Below are positions 30,241-36,652 of a DNA stretch of 36,652 bases, one piece after another (position 1 is the first letter of the stretch; each line of letters begins with the position of its first letter). This DNA comes from CAYSLA01 sp964431685 (GTDB taxonomy: Bacteria > Armatimonadota > UBA5829), in contig CAYSLA010000015.1 in the NCBI GenBank assembly GCA_964431685.1, positions 1 through 36,652 on the forward strand, written 5' to 3'. A model generated the notes under the pieces. The model was not told the DNA's origin. It did no database searches and saw only the letters and a program-made list of their open reading frames with translations. Both the position numbers and the translations under genes were made by a program.

Positions 30241-31144
30241 TGGAGCCAGAGCAAGACTGGAAGCGAAGCCGAGATTCCTGCCCGTCTCAAAGGGCTGGGA
30301 GGAACACTACGTAGTGTTCGCGAACCCGTCAAACCCAGAGGTCCGCGAATATGAGCTGTCTCTGATCCGCGAGATTATCGCAACATACGACGTGGCCGGC
30401 ATAGTCTTCGACCGAATGCGCTACCCCGGCATTGACTCCGACTTCAGCGACCTGTCGAGACAGCAGTTCGAGCAGTGGTACGGCTCCAGGGTGGAACGCT
30501 TCCCAGAGGACATATACACGCTGGATCCCCTTACTGGCAAGAAGTCGGCGAACGGCAAGCTCTTCGGCGCATGGATGGAATGGCGGGCACTTCAGATCCA
30601 TGACTTCCTCGCTGAAGCAAGAGAAGTGGTCAAGCAGACAAACCCCAATGCGCAGGTTGCCGTCTACGTAGGAAGTTGGTACGATTCCTACTATGAACTC
30701 GGTGTCAACTGGGCAAGCCCCAACTATACCCCACCCTACGACTGGGCAGGGCCATCCTACAGACTGACCGGCTATGCGGATATGCTGGACTGGATCACTA
30801 CCGGCTGCTACTACGGCATTCCCACTCGCGAAGAAGCCAGAGCGGCGAATGTAAACGAGAACCTTACGGTCCAGGCGGGCGGAGAGCTGTCCGACGAGGT
30901 TGTGATGAACGACACGTGGGTCTATGGCGGTCTCTATCTTCTGCAGTATTCTAAGAAGCCGGAGGTGTTTGATGCCGCAATGCAGCAGTGCGCGCAGACC
31001 ACACAAGGCGTGATGCTGTTTGACTACGTTTACGTACGAGACTATGGTTGGTGGGAGAACCTGGAGCGAATGTTCCCAGAGCCCGCTCAAGCCCCGGACA
31101 GAGTGCCCGGTCTGCTTGATGAACTGCGAAAGGGTGGCCGTTGA
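30241..31144 (+). CDS. GHL10-like glycosyl-hydrolase-fold protein, 5' end lost in gap
   Basis: The visible 300 residues are the second half of a TIM-barrel protein of the GHL10 (DUF187) kind. Features are VVFANPSNPEVREYELSLIR, then DVAGIVFDRMRYPGIDSDFS, which corresponds to the family segment GIxxDYIRYP. They are followed by DFLAEAREVVKQTNPNAQVA, ADMLDWITTGCYYGIP, and GVMLFDYVYVRDYGWWENLE near the end. Relatives are secreted or surface glycoside-hydrolase-like proteins; substrates are largely unknown. Its TGA shares a base with the next start (TGATG), so it is coupled to the GH172 gene. The N-terminus and signal peptide are not visible. Confidence 0.8.
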
Positions 31145-32652
31145 TGAGCCTGAAGCCGATGTGGCCGCTGCCACTCAAAGCTGTTCAGTTGGCGGGGGCA
31201 CTGCTGAGCGTTGCGCTGGCTGTTGCCCTGGAACAGCCAGCGAGAGGGACTGACCTGGGCCAACTGGCTCAGCTAAGAGACGAAAAGACCCAGCGCGCTT
31301 CAAGCTGCAACCCTGACTGGCGGAACGGCAGTAGAGACTCGGTAGTAGTGCAACCGGGAGAGACATTCACATTTGCTGACCTGACAGGTCCCGGAGAGAT
31401 AAGACACATCTGGCTGACCATAGCCGCAAAGGAGCGCGGCTACTCGCGCCTGCTGTCTCTCAGAGCCTACTGGGATGACGAGAAAGAGCCGTCAGTTCTG
31501 GCTCCGCTCGGCGATTTCTTCGCGGTCGGGCATGGAGTAGACGCGCCGGTCGACTCACTGGTAGTGAAGAACAGTACTGACGGGCGAGGAAGAAACTCCT
31601 ACTGGCCGATGCCTTTCGCGAAACGAGCCAGACTCCAGCTCACAAACGAGGGCACTACGGAGATCATCTTCTTCTACATTGTAGACTGGGCGTTACTGCC
31701 CTCTCTCCCCGCCAACACGGCCTACTTTCACGCATCCTACCGCCAGGAGTTTCCGGCGACATCCGGGACAAACTATCTGATCGCAGACATTGCCGGCCGG
31801 GGTCACTACGTCGGCACGCTGTTGAGCTGCCGTCAAATCGGAGCAGGATGGTGGGGGGAAGGCGACGATTTCTTCTTCATTGACGGCGCCAAAGAGCCGC
31901 AGATACGAGGAACCGGCACCGAAGACTACTTTGGCCAATCCTGGGGACTCACCCCGGATCGCGGCCTGTATTTCGGCGCCCCGATTGCCGACGGAAACAT
32001 GCCTTACGGACGTTCGTCAGCATACCGATGGCACATACCAGATCCGGTGTGTTTCGAGCAGTCGCTGAAGGTGGAGATTGAACACAAGGGAGAAGTCACA
32101 AACCCGAACGGAACTATAAGGTCGGGCTTCGAGGAGCGTCCGGATGAACTGTCGTCTGTGGCGTTTTGGTACCAGACCGAGCCTCACAAGCCGCTGTCGA
32201 AACTGCCATCAGCCTATCTGCGGCTGGACTGCGACTACCGCAAGACTGTTCAGGCCGAGTCTATCATCAAGTCTCTCAAGGCCACCAAGGGCGCATTGAC
32301 CGCCGAAAAACGAGGTGGTCTGTCGAACTGGCAGCAAGTGGTCTGGCGACCGACGGGAGCCGGTGAGGAGCTGTCATTCCCTATCAAGATCGACTCAAAG
32401 GGCAGGCTTCGATTGACACTCCTAATGTCGGTCGGCCCCGACTACGGCAGCTTCAACGTCAGCCTGGGCAACGTCCGACTTGCGCAACGAATCGACCTGT
32501 ACAACCCGTTCTATGGAAATCGCGACTTGCCGTTTGACTTGGCGGGGATGGCTGAAGGGACGTATACGGTCAGAATCAGAAACGCCGGAAAGAACCCAAT
32601 GTCATCCGGCTACAATCTGGGGTTTGACGGTTATGTGAGTGAAGCTCAGTAG
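31144..32652 (+). CDS. GH172 (DUF2961) family exported glycoside hydrolase
   Basis: A 502-residue protein with an N-terminal signal segment (AGALLSVALAVALEQPARG) and the two-jelly-roll DUF2961 fold: GEIRHIWLTIAAKERGYSRL, APLGDFFAVGHGV, NSYWPMPFAKRARLQLTNEG and DGAKEPQIRGTGTEDYFGQS. The Glu of GTGTEDYF matches a conserved acidic residue placed in the active site of characterised GH172 enzymes, which act on difructose dianhydride or D-arabinofuranosides. The trimeric assembly of the family is not visible from sequence. The specific substrate is unknown. It overlaps the GHL10-like gene by 1 nt and is convergent with the ASCH gene at 22 bp. Confidence 0.9.
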   Translation: MSLKPMWPLPLKAVQLAGALLSVALAVALEQPARGTDLGQLAQLRDEKTQRASSCNPDWRNGSRDSVVVQPGETFTFADLTGPGEIRHIWLTIAAKERGYSRLLSLRAYWDDEKEPSVLAPLGDFFAVGHGVDAPVDSLVVKNSTDGRGRNSYWPMPFAKRARLQLTNEGTTEIIFFYIVDWALLPSLPANTAYFHASYRQEFPATSGTNYLIADIAGRGHYVGTLLSCRQIGAGWWGEGDDFFFIDGAKEPQIRGTGTEDYFGQSWGLTPDRGLYFGAPIADGNMPYGRSSAYRWHIPDPVCFEQSLKVEIEHKGEVTNPNGTIRSGFEERPDELSSVAFWYQTEPHKPLSKLPSAYLRLDCDYRKTVQAESIIKSLKATKGALTAEKRGGLSNWQQVVWRPTGAGEELSFPIKIDSKGRLRLTLLMSVGPDYGSFNVSLGNVRLAQRIDLYNPFYGNRDLPFDLAGMAEGTYTVRIRNAGKNPMSSGYNLGFDGYVSEAQ

Positions 32653-32674
32653 TCTGCACACGCCAACTCAGAAA

Positions 32675-33067
32675 CTAGACCCACCGCTCGAAGATGTCCT
32701 CGACAGATTCCCTGCGGCCGTCTTCACGAACCGGCGAAAACGAGATAATGGTGATTAGGTCGAATGGAGTGACCACGCGATCGTAGATACGTGACAACAG
32801 AGTCATTACGTCCTCGTTGCTGCGGAACTCCAGGTTTTCTTTCTCGACTTCGCGCTTGTCGAGGTCGCCTATCTTCTTGACCACAACATCGTCGATGATC
32901 GCTGCGAACAGTTTCTGTCGTACCTGATATTTCCTGCCGACCGTGATCCAGACGATGCCTCCGCTCTTATACTTGTCCGATTTATCGCCCAAGCGTATGG
33001 TGGCGCTCTTGCGCCCACGCATCAACGCATCAGCGTACAGCTCAGGGTAGAAGTTGAGTGCAAACAT
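32675..33067 (-). CDS. ASCH/PUA-like domain protein
   Basis: A 130-residue protein with the ASCH signature: FALNFYPELYADALMRGRKS, ATIRLGDKSDKYKSGGIVWI, then KLFAAIIDDVVVKKIGDLDK, FDLITIISFSPV and the C-terminal EDIFERWV. The RKxxTIRxG pattern is typical of this PUA-like fold, which is thought to bind nucleic acid or modified nucleosides. ATG 33067 has an AAGGAG SD at 6 nt; an upstream in-frame start at 33094 has none. It has its own consensus promoter. Function unknown. Confidence 0.82.
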   Translation of the reverse strand: MFALNFYPELYADALMRGRKSATIRLGDKSDKYKSGGIVWITVGRKYQVRQKLFAAIIDDVVVKKIGDLDKREVEKENLEFRSNEDVMTLLSRIYDRVVTPFDLITIISFSPVREDGRRESVEDIFERWV

Positions 33068-33111
33068 CAAGGGCTCCTTAAACAGAACCGCCAAGTCCTT
33101 GCGGTTTTAAG

Positions 33112-33141
33112 ATTATATTCCCGTCGACTGGAGGGTGTCAA
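33112..33141 (-). promoter_or_regulatory. Promoter of the ASCH gene
   Basis: -35 TTGACA (33141-33136), 18-bp spacer, -10 TATAAT (33117-33112) on the minus strand; both hexamers are perfect. A small hairpin (AACCGC with GCGGTT, near 33085-33107) lies in the short leader. Confidence 0.78.
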
Positions 33142-33227
33142 ATGGTGCAGCAGTGAGGAACCTGAGGTCCGAAACCTCGGAACAAGCAGATTCCTCCTGC
33201 CAGTAGGAACGACACAAGTAACGCGGG

Positions 33228-34334
33228 CTAGAATATGGCGAGCTCAGTTTCCTTATCGAACACGTGACTCTTGGCCATATCAAACACCACTTCCATCGAT
33301 TCGGTTTCGACCGCCTTCGTATCTGCGTCTATCGTGGCAATGATATCGTGATCTTCGCAGCTCAGGTACATCGTAACAATTGCGCCCATCGGCTCAATGA
33401 CATCGACCAGCACGCTCGCCGTATTCTCCTGGGTTGGCGTAAGCGACCCAGCAAGGTTCTTGTCGAAGATGTCCTCCGGTCTGATTCCAAAGACAACGTC
33501 CTTGCCAACGTACGCTTTGAGCTTCTCGGCCTTCTCGGGCGGCGGCGTAACCTTGAACCCTCCGCCGTCAATCAGTACCGAACCGTTATTCGCGGATACC
33601 TTCGCATCAATGAAGTTCATCGACGGAGTGCCAATGAAACCCGCAACAAAGACATTGGCAGGGTTGTTGTACAGTTTGAGAGGGGTGTCGACCTGATGCA
33701 CGACGCCGTCTTTCATGACCGCTATGCGGTCGCCCATCGTCATCGCCTCGACCTGGTCGTGGGTTACGTATATCGTCGTGATTCCGAGCCGCCTGTGGAG
33801 CTTGATCAACTCGGCACGGGTCTGAACACGGAGTTTCGCGTCGAGGTTGGAGAGAGGCTCGTCCATAAGGAAGACCTTCGGCTCGCGCACAATAGCACGT
33901 CCCAGAGCAACCCGCTGCCTCTGACCGCCGGAGAGCTGTTTCGGCTTCCTGCTGAGATACTCGGCCAATCCGAGCAACTCGGCGGCCTCGTTCACCCGGC
34001 GGGCGATCTCCTGCCTGGGCACTTTGCGAAGCTTCAGGCCAAAAGCCATGTTGTCATAGACAGTCATGTGCGGATAGAGAGCATAGTTCTGGAAGACCAT
34101 GGCTATGTCTCTATCTTTGGGCGACACGTCGTTGACCAGCTTGTCGCCAATATGAATCTCCCCCGACGTCACATCCTCCAGGCCTGCCACCATACGCAGA
34201 CACGTAGTCTTGCCGCACCCGGACGGCCCAACCAGAACAAGAAACTCCTTATCCTTGATCTCCAGGCAAACATCCTTCACGACGTTGAGGTCCCTGAACT
34301 TCTTGGTCAGGTCTTTCATCACAACCTGCGCCAT
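33228..34334 (-). CDS. ABC transporter ATPase, MalK/UgpC/MsmX type
   Basis: The energising subunit of sugar importers of the CUT1 class. ATPase domain: Walker A GPSGCGKTT, VFQNYALYPHMTVYDNMAFG (Q loop), signature LSGGQRQRVALGRAI, Walker B VFLMDEPLSNLD, and switch VTHDQVEAMTMGD. The C-terminal third is a TOBE/OB regulatory part (FIGTPSMNF, GKDVVFGIRPEDI, VDVIEPMGAIVTMYLSCEDH). 368 aa, normal. The ATG has a GGAGG SD. No permease or binding-protein gene adjoins it, so it is probably a shared ATPase like MsmX serving several importers. Confidence 0.93.
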   Translation of the reverse strand: MAQVVMKDLTKKFRDLNVVKDVCLEIKDKEFLVLVGPSGCGKTTCLRMVAGLEDVTSGEIHIGDKLVNDVSPKDRDIAMVFQNYALYPHMTVYDNMAFGLKLRKVPRQEIARRVNEAAELLGLAEYLSRKPKQLSGGQRQRVALGRAIVREPKVFLMDEPLSNLDAKLRVQTRAELIKLHRRLGITTIYVTHDQVEAMTMGDRIAVMKDGVVHQVDTPLKLYNNPANVFVAGFIGTPSMNFIDAKVSANNGSVLIDGGGFKVTPPPEKAEKLKAYVGKDVVFGIRPEDIFDKNLAGSLTPTQENTASVLVDVIEPMGAIVTMYLSCEDHDIIATIDADTKAVETESMEVVFDMAKSHVFDKETELAIF

Positions 34335-34451
34335 ATTGAGTTTTCCTCCGATTTTCGCCTCGGGCCAGTCCCAATGTTGCCGAAGCAGCTAAGTGTGTTG
34401 TTTCCCCGGGACAAGGGCGCGGCCACGTCTGCGCCGCGAGCAGATGATTGT

Positions 34452-34481
34452 ATTATATGGACGCTGAGAGACAGGTGTCAA
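34452..34481 (-). promoter_or_regulatory. Promoter of the MsmX-like ATPase gene
   Basis: -35 TTGACA (34481-34476), 18-bp spacer, -10 TATAAT (34457-34452) on the minus strand. It is divergent from, and 22 bp away from, the response-regulator promoter, and leaves a leader of about 110 nt. Confidence 0.78.
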
Positions 34482-34503
34482 ACGCTGGCGGTTCTCCGAT
34501 TTC

Positions 34504-34532
34504 TTGACTTCTTCGACACTTAGTCGTATCAT
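34504..34532 (+). promoter_or_regulatory. Promoter of the two-component pair
   Basis: -35 TTGACT (34504-34509), 17-bp spacer, -10 TATCAT (34527-34532), 70 bp before the regulator start. Confidence 0.65.
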
Positions 34533-34601
34533 AGCCTGGTAACGGTTCATCGTGATTCCGGTTTACACAGTCGACTGGTTCGTTTCTTATGGAGCTGATT
34601 A

Positions 34602-35318
34602 ATGGATACGTCTGAGAAACTCCTGCTGATTGAGGATGAAGTAGCTATCTGCGACTCCGTCGCCTATTCCCTCCGCAAGGAAGGTTTTGAGGTGGTCACG
34701 GCGCACGACGGGATTACTGGTTTGTCACTCTTTCGCTCGGCCTCTCCCACTATGATTATACTGGACCTGATGCTGCCAAAGCTGAATGGGATGGATCTGT
34801 GCAGAATCATTCGCAAGGAATCCAGCGTTCCAATCATCATGCTGACGGCAAAGACGGAAGAAGTCGACCGCATACTCGGTCTCGAACTGGGAGCTGATGA
34901 CTACGTAACGAAACCTTTCGGAATACGTGAGCTTATCGCTCGAGTTCGCGCAATCTACAGGCGACTTGAGACCTCTCGCCGGGATCAGGAGCGCCAGTCC
35001 ATAGTCTCCTGCGGCTCGATCGAAATGGATGTTACGAAGCGAAGAGTCACTGTTCGCGGCGAAGTCGTTCATCTACCGGTCAAGCAGTTCGAGCTTCTGA
35101 AGACACTCCTGTCCAACAAGGAAAAGGTCGTGAGCCGCGAAGAGCTGTTCAAGCGTGTGTGGGACGAGGAGGCTTCCTACGACACCGGCACACTCGATGT
35201 TCACATCAGGTGGCTTCGCGAGAAAATCGAGGAAGATCCCAGCCGACCGCGCCACATACTCACGATGAGAGGTGTGGGGTACAGACTGGTTTGTCTGGAA
35301 GATGCCTTACCGTCCTAG
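34602..35318 (+). CDS. OmpR/PhoB-family response regulator
   Basis: A 238-residue two-component transcription factor. Receiver domain: LLLIEDEVAICD (acidic pocket), phospho-acceptor Asp55 in IILDLMLPKLNG, switch Thr82 in MLTAKTEE, and Lys104 in YVTKPFGIREL. A winged-helix DNA-binding domain follows the linker (MDVTKRRVTVRGEVVHLPVK, QFELLKTLLSNKEKVVSREE, LDVHIRWLREKIEEDP, TMRGVGYRL). GGAG lies 7-8 nt before ATG. It overlaps the kinase start by 17 nt. The PhoB/WalR-like sequence does not settle the stimulus. Confidence 0.94.
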   Translation: MDTSEKLLLIEDEVAICDSVAYSLRKEGFEVVTAHDGITGLSLFRSASPTMIILDLMLPKLNGMDLCRIIRKESSVPIIMLTAKTEEVDRILGLELGADDYVTKPFGIRELIARVRAIYRRLETSRRDQERQSIVSCGSIEMDVTKRRVTVRGEVVHLPVKQFELLKTLLSNKEKVVSREELFKRVWDEEASYDTGTLDVHIRWLREKIEEDPSRPRHILTMRGVGYRLVCLEDALPS

Positions 35319-36652
35319 TGTGCCGTGCTCAAAGACTGCTCTCGGCCTCTCAACCGCCGTTCTGCTGGTAACCGCCGCCGCAACCTACTATGAGGCGTAT
35401 TCCGGCAGGCCAGTGCCTCTACTGCTCGGGCTGGTGCTGCTTCCGGCAGCATTGGTGCAGTTTGTCTATCTCATAGTACAGCACTACATGCACTGCCGCG
35501 GGATGTTACCGGACGATACCGGCGAGCCCGGCGCGGATGCGGACACTCAGGACGCATTTCTTGCGCCCGACCTCAAGGAGTTCGTCGATCAACTGGCTCA
35601 ACTCAAGGAGGCCAAGCAGCGTCTGGATATTGTTCTCGCAAACGTTGTGGACGGGATTCTGGCCGTGGATTTCGACGGACGCTTCACGCATTTTAATCAG
35701 GCTGCTGAGTGGATATTCGGGAAACCAGCCGCCCTGGTGATCGGCAGGACCGCCGCAGAAGCTGATCTGCATCCGCAACTGTCAAGTATGATAGACGAGT
35801 GCCTGACCACGGGGACGGAGGTCAGCACCGAGATCAGACTTGCCGTAACGCCTGAGAAGGTCATTGACGCTCACGCAATGGCTTATATGTCGGCGGACAC
35901 GAAACTGGTCTGCGGCGTTCTGACCGTTCACGATGTCTCAGAGATGAGAAGGCACGAACGCAGCCAGCGCGAGTTCGTCAGCAACGTCAGCCACGAGTTG
36001 AAAACGCCATTAACGGCAGTTCGAACAACCGCCGAGGCGCTCCTCGCAGGCGCGAAAAACGACGATCAGTTGGTGGACAGGTTCCTTACGAACATCCTGC
36101 TCGAGAGCGATCGCCTGGCAGTCCTGATAGACGACCTTATGGATGTGGCGAGGATGGACGCCGGGGTCATAGACTCGCGTCGCTCTGTTGCGAGTGTGAG
36201 AGACATTGTCGACCGCGCAGCGCGGGTCATACTGCCCCGTATAGTAGAGAAAGACTTGACTCTTACCATCGACGTGCCCGAGAACATATCTGTGGTTTGC
36301 GACGAGAATCAGATGGTGCAGGCAGTGCGGAACTTGATTGACAACTCGGCAAAGTATAATCAGGACGGCGGCAGCATACAAGTGACGGCTCGCAAATCGC
36401 ACGGGAAGACACATATCAAAGTGAGTGATACAGGAATCGGAATCCCATTCGGTGAGATGGACAGGATCTTCGAACGTTTTTACAGGGTCGACAAGGCCAG
36501 GTCAAAGCGGCTCGGTGGGACTGGGCTGGGCCTGTCGATAGTCAAGAGCATTGTGGAACTCCACGGCGGAAAGATTAGTGTGGACTCCAAACTTGGTGAA
36601 GGCAGCGTGTTCACGATAACTCTGCCCAACACCTCGGCTGTTGTCGAAGATG
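35302..36652 (+). CDS. PhoR/WalK-type sensor histidine kinase (3' end outside window)
   Basis: At least 450 residues with no stop before the window end. Two N-terminal membrane helices (ALGLSTAVLLVTAAATYY and PLLLGLVLLPAALVQFVYLI) have almost no extracytoplasmic loop between them. A PAS domain follows (LDIVLANVVDGILAVDFDGR, FTHFNQAAEWIFG). HisKA has the phospho-acceptor His231 in SNVSHELKTPLTAV. HATPase_c shows the N box NLIDNSAKYN, G1 SDTGIGIP, F box IFERFYRVDKA and G2 GGTGLGLSIVKSIVELHGG. The start overlaps the regulator by 17 nt; its SD is weak. The lack of a periplasmic sensor loop suggests sensing in the membrane or through the PAS domain. Confidence 0.93.
   Translation, partial: MPYRPSVPCSKTALGLSTAVLLVTAAATYYEAYSGRPVPLLLGLVLLPAALVQFVYLIVQHYMHCRGMLPDDTGEPGADADTQDAFLAPDLKEFVDQLAQLKEAKQRLDIVLANVVDGILAVDFDGRFTHFNQAAEWIFGKPAALVIGRTAAEADLHPQLSSMIDECLTTGTEVSTEIRLAVTPEKVIDAHAMAYMSADTKLVCGVLTVHDVSEMRRHERSQREFVSNVSHELKTPLTAVRTTAEALLAGAKNDDQLVDRFLTNILLESDRLAVLIDDLMDVARMDAGVIDSRRSVASVRDIVDRAARVILPRIVEKDLTLTIDVPENISVVCDENQMVQAVRNLIDNSAKYNQDGGSIQVTARKSHGKTHIKVSDTGIGIPFGEMDRIFERFYRVDKARSKRLGGTGLGLSIVKSIVELHGGKISVDSKLGEGSVFTITLPNTSAVVED

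Noticed and set aside
33264..34523. 419-codon plus-strand frame opposite the ABC ATPase
   Set aside because: Crosses the ATPase and both divergent promoters; no homology visible.

Overview
The window is a compact chromosomal segment of a free-living bacterium, carrying about thirty protein genes and one 100-base N run (30141-30240) that marks a scaffold join. The gene mix is an McsA-McsB-ClpC stress module, type III glutamine synthetase, pyruvate phosphate dikinase, a PrsA-like lipoprotein foldase, MreB, a WhiG/FliA-type sigma factor, a GntR/LacI chimeric regulator and a GH172 (DUF2961) protein. This suggests a Terrabacteria-type lineage such as Armatimonadota; that placement is inference from gene content only. 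Starts are often TTG or GTG with strong Shine-Dalgarno (SD) sequences. Many upstream regions carry near-consensus TTGACA/TATAAT promoters. No rRNA, tRNA, CRISPR array, prophage or transposase was recognised.

Layout. 1-1650: a minus-strand GntR/LacI regulator with its promoter and two identical 16-bp palindromic operators. 1650-2275: a HicB-type antitoxin gene, a possible hicA remnant and stem-loop repeats. 2276-5286: rpoD and dnaG. 5287-8505: repeats, a secreted protein with a collagen-like insert, and a TPR/Ig protein ending in what looks like a degenerate NodB (polysaccharide deacetylase) domain. 8754-10862: glutamine synthetase III. 10947-11070: a MITE-like element. 11125-16032: ilvE-mcsA-mcsB-clpC. 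16131-19291: bL25, then murA-mreB. 19502-20195: TM2 and DUF2752 membrane proteins. 20377-21204: a two-domain PRC-barrel protein. 21322-25984: ppdK, prsA-like and sigma factor genes. 26164-29964: topA-DUF1638-metallophosphoesterase. 30241-32652: GHL10-like (truncated by the gap) and GH172 genes. 32675-36652: an ASCH protein, an orphan sugar-type ABC ATPase, and a PhoB/PhoR-type two-component pair whose kinase runs off the window.

How the genes fit together. Housekeeping functions dominate: replication priming and topology (dnaG, topA), transcription (rpoD, second sigma), wall synthesis and shape (murA, mreB), nitrogen and carbon metabolism (glnN, ilvE, ppdK), and proteostasis (mcsA, mcsB, clpC, prsA-like). 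The accessory parts are the two secreted proteins at 5557-8505, the GHL10/GH172 pair, and the dispersed repeats. The most noteworthy items are the twin operators, the MITE whose target duplication reproduces the ilvE -35 box, the McsB active-site cysteine replaced by serine together with a degraded phosphoarginine-pocket motif, the collagen-in-domain protein, and the apparent NodB pseudoenzyme fusion.
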